Of a stretch of 64,000 bases of DNA, positions 12,489 to 24,904 are shown one piece after another. The notes beneath the pieces are model-generated. The model was not told the DNA's origin. It saw only the letters and a program-made list of their open reading frames with translations, and did no database searches. The DNA comes from Deroplatys truncata (taxonomy: Eukaryota > Arthropoda > Insecta > Mantodea > Mantidae), in NCBI GenBank assembly GCA_030765065.1, contig CM060975.1:196634507-196698506 (forward strand). Reading direction: 5' to 3'. The position numbers were made by a program, and so were the translations under genes. Within the stretch, counting starts at the first letter, position 1, and each line of letters opens with the position of its first letter.

Positions 12489-12796
12489 ACTTTCACGTAC
12501 ATAGTAGGTAGAGAAGGTATTGTATTCCACCCAAAAATTCGATACCGATATTTCACCGGAAATATATATTTTGAGGCCCCCTGAATAAATAAAAAAAACA
12601 TTTTTAGAAAAATGTCCGTGTGTGTGAACAGCATAACTCGAAAACGAAAAGTCGAATAAATAGCAAACGTGGTATTTAAGTCCAGTACCTTCCAAGGATA
12701 CGATACAAAGATTTTCAAGAAAATCTACCAGCTCTCAACTACCCTTTAAATGGGGAATTTTTCGAAATCTTTAATTTTCTCAAAAATGGCCCTAAG
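12489..12796 (-). repeat. CA element, 3' part only
   Basis: The right-end third of a minus-strand copy: ACTTTCAC, hairpin remnant, AATTCGATACCGATATTTC block, short (TG)n, and TCTTCCAAG-like block. The copy stops at CTCAAAAATGGCCCTAA. Confidence 0.8.
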
Positions 12797-13757
12797 CAAT
12801 ACTATTTATATAAGCCGTCTTTTAGGTTGAGGTGCGGGAGGTGGACAAAACTCAGACAAAAGCCCCGTTATCTAATCTCTAAGCTACAAAAGTTGTGCCG
12901 CAGCAAGTAAAATGTATACCAGCCGCCACTGTGTACATGCATTTCTACTATGTAAGCATTCGGCAATTTATCGTTTATTTACTTGTTGGCCTCTAATTGG
13001 TGGAGAAGAGGAAGAAACTTAATAACTGGTTTAGTCAGTGACGTCAAAGGCTTGTTCTTGTCACCTGACGAGAGCAGTTAGTACCTCTTTGCCCTTTTGC
13101 AGTCATCTAACTCAGAAACACCTGCATAAAGTCTTCGTTTTCCTTTATTTATCTTCTTCCCTTTTTTTAAAAAAAAGATTAATATTCTTCAGGATCACAG
13201 AGGGTAGTGAATGAAAGTTTGAAGTGAACGCACATGAACTCAGGAATACACAGACTTTGAAGATTATCTGCTATCCAGGCTAAGGACTAAGGAAAATAAC
13301 CCAATAGCTTGACTATATGAAAGAGTGAAAACTGGTCTCCCAACTGCTGAATGTTTAAAACATATGGTCCATCAGTTCCTTGTAACTTCTTGAGATATGC
13401 AGCACTGCAATATCCTAAAGTCGATTAGGTCGATATTTCTATGCTCACCTATTGTATGCTATCCATGTAAATCCAGCTTTCGGTTTAAACGTAGCTACGT
13501 GCATTTAAAAAACATGAGATAGTTACCTGCTCTTATATGCATGTGACTGCAATACAATAAAGATAACAATTTCTGCAAGGTATTCTACGATGATAGAATA
13601 TTAAATGAACGCATTAAACCATGAAAAAGGGGTATAAAACGTAACGCATGTAGATAGAACACGCACATTCAAAAGTATCGTTAAGCGCACTAAACGAGGT
13701 TTCTGTGCATGTGTGGATACGTACACATTCCACGCAAACACACACACACAAAAATCG
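12797..13757. other. Intergenic DNA, nothing recognised
   Basis: Mostly unique-looking sequence with no supported gene. A short CA run at about 13736-13750 is just upstream of the next CA element. Confidence 0.4.
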
Positions 13758-14452
13758 TAGGTATTACATTCATATGTATTTCTCTACCCTCTATCGTTTA
13801 TTAGTGGGTTTACAAATTATTCTTACGAAAGTTTATTTTTCTATCTATTCCATTTTAATCGAGATACACCTTTGCAGAAGTAGCACATTTCGTTGGGATA
13901 CAAAGAGAACGCTGATACTTAAATATTTTAGAACTGGACGTTATACGATGGTCTTAAAGTTCCATATTCTTTCCATGGCATTGCTAAAAATAGCTGAAGA
14001 TCGACAGGGCTTTAAAGGAACGGCTACGTACTGTACAATTTGAACCATTAATAATGGATATCTTGGAAATGGCTAATAAAACAGAAAAGTTTATTGAAAT
14101 AAATTTGTGTTTTAAGGATATTTAATTTTTGTGTATTGCGTTTTCGTCTCTCGCTTAGCGTTTGCCTATTATACAAGATTATACAAAATTTCTTGCAATG
14201 AAGAGGACTTAATAGTATTCCCAGAAAATTCAAGATACACATTTTATTTGTCATGTAAATATCTTTAACATGTGGCATTTTAATAAAAATCGTTAATATT
14301 TTTAGAAATTTAAAAATTTCCAAAAATGTTTCATGCGTAGGGGTTGGGGATTTTCTTGAAAACTTTCATTTTGCATCTTTGGAAGATACTGAACTTAAAT
14401 GCCAAATTTGTATTTATCCGACTTTTCGTTTTTGAGTTATGCTGTTCACAGA

Positions 14453-14490
<38 letters not shown>

Positions 14491-14650
14491 ATACACACAC
14501 ATATACGGATACACGGACAGGCACACCGACCTTTTTCTAAAAATGATATTTTGGATTCACGGTGCCTCAAAACATGTATTTCCGGTGAAATCTCGATATT
14601 GAACTTTTGGGTGGAATGCAATACCTACCTACTCTACCTACTACTTACAA
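13758..14650 (+). repeat. CA element, subfamily B
   Basis: Plus-strand copy with the B-type left half (CTCTATCGTTTATTAGTGGG, GAACTGGACGTTATACG), a long (CA)n at about 14453-14484, and the ATTTCCGGTGAAATCTCGATATTG block. The terminal hairpin is degenerate. Confidence 0.85.
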
Positions 14651-15126
14651 TCGGATGCAAAAAAGCGTGCCGATATGATGAATCACGGTTTAAGTTGGCA
14701 ATTAATAATTAACACGCCTCTGCCGAACCTTCCATCCCTCATTTGGTTACAGAGGTTAATGTTTGAATGCCGAACCAATAAGAGTCGGCCTCATTCAGGG
14801 GCTAGTATAGACAGTCTTTGGGAGGTATGTTGTATCAACCATTCATGTGACATATACCGATTCTCTATCCCTTTCATTGTCCAGCTAGTCCTGACCTTTC
14901 TTCATAGAGTAATGCTAGTTTATTGGACCTCAACTAAAACCAATTAGAGGAGAACTCACCCAATGCAGGCAAAGAACACAAATGATGGGGAGATTCTGCT
15001 AACATTCAAGAATGGAAAACATTAAAAATAACCAAAAGCATCGGCACTTTTTTTTGCATTCGATTGTACGTGATAGAAAAAGTAATAAGTCTAAGAGCAT
15101 ACTTACACTCCCTTTTATATTTAAGT

Positions 15127-15251
15127 ACTTTCTCTAGGAGATAGAGAGCGCATTGTATTCCAAGAAAATTTCTATATCCAGGTTTCGTCGATAATACAAG
15201 CATTTTTTAAAAAAGAATGCATGCGTGCGCGCGTGCGTGTGTGTGTGTGTG

Positions 15252-15282
<31 letters not shown>

Positions 15283-16066
15283 GAGTGAGAGTGAGAGTGA
15301 GATAGAGCAGCATAAGTCGAAAACAAAGATTCCGTTTAACTCTAAGCTTAATTTTTAAGTTCAACATAACTCAAAAACGAAAAGTTGGATAAATACCAAA
15401 TCTGGTATTTAGGTTCAGTATCTTCCAAGGATGTGAAACGAGCATTTTCAAGAAAATTTCCCTCCCCAAACTACCCTTTACATGGAACAATTTTAGAGAA
15501 TTTTTATTTTCTCAAAAATGGCGCAAACGGTTTTGGTTAAAATACCGCATATTAAAGATATTTACATAACTAATAAAATGTACATCCTAAATTTTCTGGG
15601 AATAGACTGTGAAGTCCTCTTCATTCGGAAGAAATTTTGTACAATCTTGTATAACTGGTAAACATTAAGCGATATACGAAAACATACTAACAAAAAATGT
15701 ACATTTCTTTAAAACCCACAATTTATTTAAAATAACGTTTTAGTCGTTTCCGAGGTATCCGTTATTGTAGGTTCGAACTGTTCAATACTTACCCATTCTT
15801 TTAAAGCCCTGTCAACATTCAGTTGTTTCTCACGATTGCATGGAAAGAGTATGGAATTTTAAGGCCAGCATATAGCGCCCAGTTCTTAAACATTTGACTA
15901 TCCCTGTTCCCTTTGTATCTAAACGAAATGTGTAATGTAGCTATTTCTGCATAAAGTTCCTTGGATTAAAGTGAAATAGACATAAATAAAACTAGTAAGA
16001 CTAGCTTTATACCCAGTAATAAACGATAGATGGTAAAGAAAGTCATGTGAATTTTGTAACATCAGA
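15127..16066 (-). repeat. CA element, subfamily B
   Basis: Minus-strand copy facing the preceding one tail to tail. Its simple-repeat slot holds mixed (GT)n and (GA)n at about 15233-15303 instead of pure (CA)n. It ends at ATCAGAT near 16066. Confidence 0.85.
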
Positions 16067-16078
16067 TTTGTTTTTTTT

Positions 16079-16178
16079 TCGGAGCCTCAAGGCATGTATT
16101 TCCGGTGAAATTTCGGATATGTAATTTTGTGGGCAGAATACTTACTCTTACCTACTATAGGGGATGGCAGAGAAAGTA
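16079..16178 (+). repeat. CA element, 3' terminal fragment
   Basis: Only the last 100 bp of the element: CCTCAAGGCATGTATTTCCG to CAGAGAAAGT. It lies immediately beyond the 5' end of the inverted neighbour. Confidence 0.7.
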
Positions 16179-16649
16179 ATATAAAAGAATAGGTAAGATG
16201 GTAAAACGAAATAAATGCAAATAATCTGATTTCGGTCTATTTCTTTATGGTTTCCAGGTGCCAAGAAGGTTTTATTAGAAATCTACTCAAGAGTCTGAAT
16301 TGTCATTATCGCTCCTGGACCAATGCCAACCGTGCTTTTTTTTAAACTTATCTGACTCACAGTTTGAAAGATACAGAGCCAGTCTGTGGAGTATCTGTTC
16401 ATAGCGTTTGTGTGTTAAATAATTCTTATTCGCGTGTTTGGTCGTGTTGAGAGTTCATTAGCTTCTAACATCTAATTTACGATTACTTCTTTATTGTAGG
16501 ATGTTAATCCAAGCATACCAAACTGTTAAATACAGACTGGAACTGGGACCGATTGTACATTGTCTATAAACTCAAAGCAGAAGCTAGTGAGGCGTCTGGT
16601 ATATGTCCTTGGGAAAAATTTCTTGGCATAATCTAACTTCTAACCAGTG

Positions 16650-16651
16650 GC

Positions 16652-16695
<44 letters not shown>
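16650..16695. repeat. (AAT)n microsatellite
   Basis: An uninterrupted run of AAT/ATA trinucleotides of about 45 bp. No adjoining element end was identified. Confidence 0.9.
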
Positions 16696-16696
<1 letters not shown>

Positions 16697-16888
16697 ATTT
16701 AGTTAATTAATGCGTGGTTAAGGATTATTTAAACTACAGGACTTCTGCTGCTGTTATTTCTCGATACATATGATTACATGAAGACCCAAGAGATATTTCT
16801 GAATTATTTTCCGTTTATTCTTATCATTTGTCTTCATATGTAAAGTAGTAAGTTAGACTATATGTCGATTTGCTATTTTCATGTAGAT

Positions 16889-17045
16889 CAAGGGTGGTGA
16901 AAATACTTTTCTCCCTCGAGTCATCAAATATGCAACACGCACTACACCTTTCAGAAGCATATAGAAAACAAATGCATAGACAGCTAGAAAAGGAGTGGCG
17001 CCTGCGAGTCACGCTGCCTCGCGAGTCCCATTTGCGCCACCACTG
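16889..17045. mobile_element. hAT-type MITE with 8-bp target duplication
   Basis: A 157-bp non-coding insertion. The ends are imperfect terminal inverted repeats, CAAGGGTGGTGAAAA on the left and CAGTGGTGGCGCAAA on the complement of the right. It lies between two perfect copies of ATGTAGAT (16881-16888 and 17046-17053). An 8-bp duplication with CA(G/A)-type ends is the hAT superfamily signature. Confidence 0.75.
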
Positions 17046-17053
17046 ATGTAGAT

Positions 17054-18380
17054 AAAGCATAGGGAAAATGTCTTGCTTCCTCTAGTCGCAGGAATAGGCA
17101 ACCTGTATGACGCTGGCAGCAATGCTATACAAATGGAAAGTGGTGAGGGCAAGTGGTGAAGGGAGTCTGAAAATCAATCCAAAATTATAGTTTTTGCTGA
17201 TCTAGATGACTAAACCTTGCGTTTAAAACTTGTACATATAATTAATTTTAATGCAAACATATACTCTGTATTTACGAATCATAAATCAGAAAAAGACTAA
17301 AGAGAATTAGCGAAAGATCTGGATGTTTGAATACGGATTGGATTAACAATGAAATATATATACGAAGGTGGCTTTGACCTTCATTAAAATGTATGTACAT
17401 ATGAAGTTTTTATTACATAAGTGCATTATTAATTGAATCTAATTATATAAAGAGAGAAAATACTCCACTGATATTTATACCTTATTCACTAATGTAAAAC
17501 ATATTTCATCTCGATAGGTTACCAGTTATATGCCACCATCCAAAAATTTTAAATTAGCGGATTGTAGTGCAGGGGTCCTTCATAATATACCCCAGTTCCG
17601 CTCCTTTTTAGTTGGATATGGATGATCTTACACTGAAAAATGTGAAGTTTCTACATTTTAGGTAGCTACGGGGCCCAAATAAATGTTACAATAATTCAAA
17701 ACATCATATATCTAAAGATTATTCCACCTTCAAGATGTCTACAAATTTTTAGAAAATATTAGGGAATGATGGGGGAAAAAAGTACAATTCTGGCTGGGTT
17801 CGAGTCTAAATGTAAACCCCGTAGCGCGTGGGTAAAAACTTGTATAAATTGGAGAGAAACGTGAAGCTCGTTCTCTAGTATTTTGTTGACTTCGGCGAGT
17901 ATACATATATCCACGAGCACGTGTTTGAGGTGTGAGCATAATTTAAAGATAATAATATTCCGGGAGCATTTAAATATTTTATATATCGTCGTGATAACTG
18001 GGAGCCAGTTTTGTTTTTATTTTAGTGAACGGGAAAATCAGTTTACGCTAGTATTCCCGTAAAGCCCTCAGTTAGGCTTTACTCCGAGAACATTCTTGCC
18101 TGTAAATTGAGACATCAATAAACTATGAATCAACGCAAATCTTAGTTTTCATTCCAACGTGGTAAACCTAGTTACCCTGCAGATAAGAGCTACTCATTGG
18201 GCATTTGAGCAAGACAGCCTCAAATTACAGCAGCTTTAAGACATACAAGTTGTGAGTTAAACTTCAAAAAGATAACCTACAAAAATTTGCATAGGCTTCA
18301 TGTCTACAAAAAATGAATACAAACGTCATTGGAGATTTACCCGTGCAATATCTGGTAAATATCTAGCACTTTACACATCT
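17054..18380. other. Intergenic DNA, possible LTR-like stretch
   Basis: No gene is recognised. The part from about 17790 to 18170 has features seen in LTRs: GC-richer composition, a TATAAAT-like motif near 17842, and AATAAACTATGAATC near 18117. No boundaries or duplications could be set. Confidence 0.3.
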
Positions 18381-19530
18381 TATATGTGAGACCCAGAGAT
18401 AGGGTCTCCCCTGAAGGCTGGGGCCAGACGTGCTTCACTGATGGCTCCCGCTTCGAGGACGAACCGGGGGCTTGGCCTGGGTGCCTAGAACCAAGATTGC
18501 CATATGCCTTGGAAATCTCAGCAACTGTTCTCCAGACTGAGATATATGCAATCTTAGCCTGTACAACGCATATTCTAAATTTGCCAGGCAGACGGACGGA
18601 GGTGAGATTCGCTCTGATAGCCAGACAGCTTTGAAAGTCCTTAAGCGGTTTTTTTTTAAATTTCCCTTGTTTACCCAGTTTATTATCACTGTGGTTTTCT
18701 GTATTTGTTACCGCTTATTGCCGCAATTACACAACACACGGGCACACACAAACACACATGCCCATGGCGGGACTCGAACCCGCGACCCTCAGCTTGGCGG
18801 AGCACCGAAGCTCTACACTCCAGCGACCACGGCTACGAGGTCCGGCAGTTAAAACTACCTCCAAATCGGCGTGGCAATGCCAGAGAATGTTGGACAGATT
18901 CTGTGCCAGCTTCCTGGTCACCTGGATTCCTGGACATGCTGGTATTAGAGGTACTGAGATGGTGGACACGCTCGCTTAGAAGGGCTCAGGGCTTGATTAT
19001 ATAGGAACCGAGTCCTTCAGTGACCTATCTTCCAGAGATGTCAAGTATGAAGTCACCCAGTTAACTGGAGGGTTCATCTTGAGTTTCTTAGTAAACAAAC
19101 TACTGCCAGGCAAGCCCATGAACTTATTTCGAGGCCAGGCAGCAAACACAGTGAGATTCTTTTGAATCTAATTAGATCTAAGCTCAGAGGGGTTATCGGT
19201 TATCTTACAGATCACAACATTTGCTCAGACAATTATGAAGGAACTTACACAAGGGCCTTTACGTAGGAAATATGGGAGGGAGCATGAAATCTCTCAGCAT
19301 ATATTATGCAAATGCGAAGGATTCGCCATGCATAGATATTTATTCTTAGGCTTCTTTTTCTTCTAACCCTGAGGATACAAGAAGGCCAGATATAAAAGAC
19401 GTCCGTTTTATCTGGATCATTGGATTTGATAAACGCCCAGGCTAAGAGGCACAAAGGGTTCCAAGAGACTACGTATGGGCCTCCTTGAGGCTACTCAATG
19501 TGTCATCATGATCATCATCATTATTATCAC
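18381..19530 (+). pseudogene. Non-LTR retrotransposon RNase H region, split by a SINE
   Basis: The plus strand encodes an RNase H domain of the kind found behind the RT in I/R1-group non-LTR elements: CFTDGSRFEDEPG near 18430, LQTEIYAILACTTHILN near 18530, then after the SINE QCQRMLDRF, VTWIPGHAGIRGTEMVDTLA (18880-18979) and a diverged C-terminal part to about 19490. The two halves are separated by an S5 SINE at 18648-18847. Stops and frame changes are present, so it is dead. The 3' end is rich in ATC/ATT trinucleotides (about 19497-19540). A related copy lies at 41720-43110 on the minus strand. Confidence 0.75.
18648..18847 (-). repeat. SINE S5 inserted in an RNase H pseudogene
   Basis: Reverse copy of the 8610-8797 element: T-run at 18648, body, (CA)-rich stretch, B box on the complement (GGTTCGAGTCCC) at about 18770-18781, and the head ending CCGGCA at 18847. 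The target duplication is unclear. Confidence 0.75.
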
Positions 19531-19989
19531 TAACATCATCACACGTGTTATCACTCTTGGAGAAACAGCGTATAAAACCATCAAAATCGTAAAAAGGCAA
19601 GAAAACAAACGTAACCTGTCTTGCCTTTTTCGAGATAAGTGGTTGGCGGAAAGAGAAAAACCATTCCGAAGGAAACGCCCTGTGAAATGTGAAGCTAAAT
19701 AGGCAGCAAGAAAACTAGTGACTCTCTATAGACAATTGTCTTTCCGCAGAGGGCACAAAATGATTAGTCAGGTCATCCTGTACCACGCCTTTCCAGCTGT
19801 CTATGTTGTTTCGACGTCCTATTATTTTTTCCTCGGTTCGAAGCAGCTGTTCTCTGCTACATTAATCAGACTCTTGCGCTCAACATTCAACACTTTCTCG
19901 AGTTCTTAAGAATGGAGTTAATTTAGCAATTAAGACAAATATTATTTTTGAATAAATCTTATATACAATAGTATAGCATAGAGCTAGTT
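19531..19989. other. Intergenic DNA, nothing recognised
   Basis: Short open frames at 19475-19702 and 19718-19909 resemble nothing known to me and have no splice or start context. Confidence 0.35.
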
Positions 19990-20472
19990 AACGCAGGGGA
20001 CACCTAGCGCCTCGACCTCCAATGAATCTTTTGTGCATACACCCCCGGGAGGAATGAATGAGGTGAGGGAACTGAGGAGACATATGGGTTGCAGAGCGAG
20101 GCCAGCGCAAGTTGACAGAGACAAGTTCCCTTGTCCACCCGGCAACGGGAGGGTCGCTCGGAGACGTCGCTTTATGAGACCAGGGAAACACGATCCAGCA
20201 GTGGAGGCCCGACAGGCTTGCCTCTAGCAGGACCGAGAAGAAGTTTCAAATCGCAAGCCTCTTTGCCATTTGCCCGACACCGATCCAACCTGTCCTGTAG
20301 TCAACCTGAAACATGAAAGAGAAATGGAGGAGAGAGGAAATCGGTGGTAGAATGCGCCACTCCAGCATTCGCCTATGTCAACCATGGTCAGAGTGGGCTG
20401 CCATGAGGAATCGAACTCGGGACTCCGGGATGCGGGCCTCACGCTTTGCCGCTGAGCCATCTCGCTCGGTAG
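19990..20472 (-). repeat. SINE S4
   Basis: Good full-length S4 copy on the minus strand. The head (complement of 20472-20400) reads GAGATGGCTCAGCGGCAAAG with the B box GAGTTCGATTCCTC, followed by a 400-bp body and the CTAGCGCCTCGACCTCC-type 3' end at 20005. Confidence 0.8.
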
Positions 20473-21907
20473 AAGTCCTAGACACCTACAGGTTGTAGAG
20501 TTTAAGTGTGCACAACGAATACTAAACTAAAAAGAAGAGTAGGAAGTAATGTCTATGTTAGGTACGTTTAAACGGACAACTGAACGTTTGTATATGATTT
20601 CAATTTAAGCGCTTCCCTCTTACCCTTGTCAAGCTGTGCCTTATATATGTATATTTATTTTATTTATTTGTGCTAGCAATCTTCCTTAGAATATGGCATA
20701 TATATATATAATTAAACATACGTATTACACATTAACTTTATACAATTTAAACTTTAATATAAATATATAACTGGGAGGTATTTGCTTTGTTCCAGTGTTA
20801 TTGAACATAGATTGCTTTGTTTTTGTGTTCTTGAAGAACAGATAATTAACGGAAATGTTTTTGGTTAGTACCTACAATTTTTAAGCGAAAACAGGAAATC
20901 CCCCAAAGAATTTCTTGAGGCTCTTCTGATTAGCAGCCTTATTTTTTTCTAACATATTGTTTTACACCACTCCTATAAAAATCAAATCCAACACTTCATC
21001 TGAAAATTAATTTCTTACTTATTTAAATATAAAAAGTACGAAAATATATATAATATGGTCAGTTTTGTATTTATTTATTATTTTAAGAAGTTCACTTCTT
21101 ACTTGAAAGAAGATGTGAATCTTGGCAAGCCAATCTTTCCAAGGAACGTCTGTTGGATGTGAGCCAAAATCTTGTTTGGCGTACTTGATGAAATGATTTT
21201 ACCTGGCACCTGATGAAGTGTTCTTCTTGATGAAATTCGTTTTGGCAATACTGTTGACACATATCATCACTACCACTACTATTAATATTACTGATAGGAG
21301 AGTCGTTGACAAATTTCACGAAATAGTTTCTTCATCGATATTAAAACAGATACATATTGCATTTCTCAGTACTTCTTAACAAAAACTGAATACTTCACTC
21401 AAAGAATATGCACCCAGCAAGGTGATACTCATATATCCTAGAAATCAACCGAAGGACTGATTACACTCAGTCATCGGGTAAAGTATCGGAATGGATATTT
21501 CGTTGTCATGCAGATTAAAATAAATGCAAGTGAAAGCGATAGGACAAGGACTAAGGGCATCTATCAACAAGTTTCGAGGCAGATGGTATAGGACGGCGAC
21601 CAGGCACCAGGTTCTCTGACTAGATGTGTCAGAAACCTACTGCAACTCAAGAAAGTATATAGGAATGTTTACTATGCATTTGGGTCATTTATCAGCAAGT
21701 TAGTCACAACAAATTGTACAAAAATGGGGACTATGTAATTAAGGTTATATATTTGGCATACACTGACTCAGCACCCCTTCGTTTGTCGCTAAAATAACTT
21801 AATAACGGATTTGTATACAAAAAGATATTGGAAAACATTATCGTACAGAAAATTCATTACACATATGCTAACAAAGGTAATAGAATACATTAGGGACCAA
21901 ATTGTCA
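20473..21907. other. AT-rich intergenic DNA, nothing recognised
   Basis: Contains short (TA)n near 20698-20710 and no supported gene. A 75-residue minus-strand open frame at 21092-21319 has no recognised domain. Confidence 0.4.
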
Positions 21908-22487
21908 TGTGGGGGTGAAGGTAAAGGTACGGACGAAGAGGCAGAGCACCACACGTAGGCCAAACGGCCCCTTGTGCTTCTGCAATGACCCCCCGGGAGG
22001 GAGGGATGAGGAGAAAGACCCAAAAGGCGACCATATCTGGATGACAACAGGCGCAAGTGCAGACATCCCTAATGTTTCCACATTGAATGTCTCCAACGTT
22101 GTCCGAGCCCATATCGGGCCCGAACGTCCGGGGTCCTCCAAAGGAGCTCCCGCCCGAAAGCAACCAGAGGCGGGTTCCAGTCGAGCAGTCCCTGGACGAC
22201 GTCAGGGTAAAACTTCCACAGAGGCACAGCCACCGCCCAGCCGCAACCCGCCGAACACCGTCGCCTGGTCGTACAACTCTGAAACAGATGACAAGAAAGA
22301 TGGTGGGTACAGGAAATGGCGAGTAGGAAAGTCGTGGTAGAATATGAACTGCTCCAGCATTCGCCCGCCGACCCGGGGAAACCACGAAAAATCCATGGGT
22401 TATAGTGGGCCGGAGTCACCGGGGATCGAACCCGGGACCTCCCGAATGCAAGTCCATGGATTACATCGGAGCCACCTTGCTCGGTTT
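21908..22487 (-). repeat. SINE S4
   Basis: Full-length minus-strand copy. The head near 22487-22420 has an A-box-like GTGGCTCCGATG and the B box GGTTCGATCCCCG. The long GC-rich body yields the 198-, 143- and 116-residue open frames seen here on both strands; none is a gene. Confidence 0.8.
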
Positions 22488-23162
22488 TATGTGGGGTAGT
22501 TGTCGGATAAGATTTTTCCGGGATTTACCCTTATATAATAAGATAATTTTTTCCAGCTCTCAGTTGTTATGTACCCTGGGCTTATTGCAACAAAGCGATA
22601 TTAAGCTGTAATACGAAAGGACTAAGAAAGAGAAGAAAAAGAGAAGCTTGCTTCGCGGGAAAATTCAAGAACATCTTCATTGCTCTTTTAATGATTAGGA
22701 GGAGAAAGCTGAGTCATCGATGCCTGTCCGTTATTTGGATTGATTAAAATGACGTAATGAGTAAACGACAGCAGAAGCAGTCGATCGAGCAGGAAAACAA
22801 GAAGAAAAAAATGTAGGATTCACGTCTAGCAACAGGTTTCTGCAATAATTGGAACACGTCTACAAGCATGTGTTGCGCAATAGGAAGGACACACCCAGGA
22901 GATGTGCCAAGTTACGTAAACGTTAATGAGACGGCTATGGATGACCGGCATTCTCTCTATTATACACAATAGTTACAAGAAAAAGAAAGAAATAAAAAAG
23001 GTACAGTTAAAAAAGCATGTCAGCATCAATGAACTTACAGATTAATCTCTTCCTACGTAATTGAGTACTCATCAGGCTTTTGTTTCGTGCTTTTACTTTC
23101 TCTACTCCTCAAACAAAGCAGAGGTAGTTTATGCATTGGAAGAAGCATCACTAAAATAAATA
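22488..23162. other. Intergenic DNA, nothing recognised
   Basis: No supported gene. An isolated TTTTACTTTCTCTACT at about 23091-23106 matches the terminal motif of the CA element. Confidence 0.4.
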
Positions 23163-23395
23163 TGATATGCTGCATTCACACGACTTTCTCTACTCACTCT
23201 TCTACAAAATCTTCCTACAAAAGTATCCTCTACTATCTACTTTTCGTTAATAGAGATAACTTTTCGTTACATATTTCCTAATTTCGTTGTTGGTTTAAGA
23301 AGAATACAGAAGACTAAAAATCCGTCTTTTTAAAAGCAGGTTACCTTGTGATTGGCTTTAAAATTCCGTTCTCTTTGCAAGAACACGAGAAAAAA
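23163..23395 (+). repeat. CA element, left part
   Basis: Left half only (GATATGCTGCATTCACACGA, ACTTTCTCTACT, then CTTTAAAATTCCGTTCTCTT). It is followed directly by the start of another copy, so the arrangement is head to tail with a truncation. Confidence 0.65.
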
Positions 23396-23517
23396 TGATG
23401 CGTTGCATTCATATGAGTTTCTCTGCCCATTTTTCAACAAATTATTGGTTCAAAAGCGTATTCTTCTATCTGCTTTATATTAATCCAGGTAAACATTTGC
23501 AGAAACTGTAAATTATA

Positions 23518-24171
23518 CAGGGTGGACCATTTAAGTTGAGGCTGTACAATAACTAAGCGTTGTAGAAAGAAATATGCCGTCCTCTGTGGTGTAGTGGTTA
23601 CCATACTAGCCTCTAGTTTCCAAGGTCGCGGCTTCAAACCCGGCAGAGGGCGATGGATTTTTACGGGCGTAAAAATCCTTTGCATGGCTTCCTTCGGAAG
23701 AGAAGTAAAGCTGGTGGTCCCGTGTCGTAGATTTACGGCACGTAAAAGAACCTCAAGCCTAATAAAGAGGCCTCTGAGCAAAACTACCGGTCTTTCACAC
23801 CCAACATAGAATGGGACGCTAAGGACCATGGTTGTTAAAGAGCGTCCATTAATAAAACTCAGTAGGAAGAAATTCTTTAGTAAAAGTTGCTTGATATTAT
23901 GGGAGAAAGTAAATGCCATTAGTTGTGTTTTGTTTAGAGGACGCTGTGATGATCATTTTAGGGCCAATTTAAATTTATCCTAATTGTAGGTTCCCAATAA
24001 AAAAATAATAAATGGACCCTAAAATGACCATCATAACGTCTTCCAAACAAAACACGACTAATGGCATTTACTTTCCCCCATAATATCAAGAAACTTTTAT
24101 TAAAGACATTTCCTTCTACAACACTTAGTTTTGAAGATATTATACAGTCTCAACTTAAATCGTCCATTCTG
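23518..24171. mobile_element. Foldback MITE with TA duplication
   Basis: Nearly all of this element is one inverted repeat. The left arm starts CAGGGTGGACCATTTAAGTT and the complement of the right end starts CAGAATGGACGATTTAAGTT. The arms run about 170 bp to the centre near 23995, and TA dinucleotides flank the ends (23516-23517, 24172-24173). The left arm is interrupted by an S2 SINE. TA target use suggests the Tc1/mariner group. No transposase remnant is seen. Confidence 0.75.
23574..23861 (+). repeat. SINE S2 with 12-bp target duplication
   Basis: Full-length S2. The head has the A-box-like GTGTAGTGGTTACC and the B-box-like GCTTCAAACCC, followed by the GGTGGTCCCGTGTCG and AACCTCAAGCC blocks and an AATAAAACT-type 3' end. 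It is flanked by GTAGAAAGAAAT (23562-23573) and GTAGGAAGAAAT (23862-23873), 11 of 12 identical. The uninterrupted opposite arm of the host foldback element carries this site once. Confidence 0.85.
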
Positions 24172-24680
24172 TATATCCCCTTGTAGGTATAAAATGCTTA
24201 AGAGAATACAGTATGCTTAAAGTGATAGTCAGATCTTTTAAGAGCAGTTTGCTATGTGATGGCTTTGAAATTCCGTTATGTTTGTATGGACACGAGAAAG
24301 GAAAAAAGAAAGAAAGAAAGAAAAACATGAATAGAATTTTACACTTGAGAAAAGTATAAGTATTTCAAAATCCAAACTAATAACCGGGAATATCTGGAAA
24401 TGGCTAACTTCAGAAAAAAGGAGAAAAAGACAAATTGTGTGCTTTAACGAGATCTACGTTTTTAGTAATATTTTGTATTTCTGTGCTGGTTTACAATTAT
24501 TCAAGAATCATTCAGAATGAAGAGGACTTCAGCGGTTATTCCCAGAAAATTCGAGATCTAACTTTCCTTTGTTATGCTAATATCTTAAACATATGGTATT
24601 TTAATCAAAATTGTTGGAGCCATTTTTGAGAAAATCAAAAGGATAGTTTGGGGTGAAGAGATTTTCTTGTAAACCTTCAT

Positions 24681-24904
24681 CTTTTTTTGGAGGGCCATGA
24701 AGTTTAACTTCTAAACTGGGTAGATCAGTATCGGACGGTAAATGAACGAAATAGTTGGAATGACGCTCAGATGGGTCCAAGGGTCACTAGAGCTTAGCGT
24801 TACCCGACATTTGTCTTCTCAGTATATGAGAAAAACCCGAATAAAACCTCATCCAAGTAATTCAAGTTACCCGAGATTCGAACTCGGGAACTCCTAAATG
24901 TAAG
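24681..24904 (-). repeat. tRNA-derived SINE (family unassigned) in a CA element
   Basis: The complement of 24860-24900 has a B box (GAGTTCGAATCTCG) and a tRNA-like fold region. The segment breaks the CA-element sequence between CTTCAT and GTTGCATCC, which are adjacent in other copies. Confidence 0.6.

Noticed and set aside
21789-22385. 198-, 143- and 116-residue open frames
   Set aside because: All lie within an S4 SINE and arise from its GC-rich, stop-poor body; the same happens in the other S4 copies.
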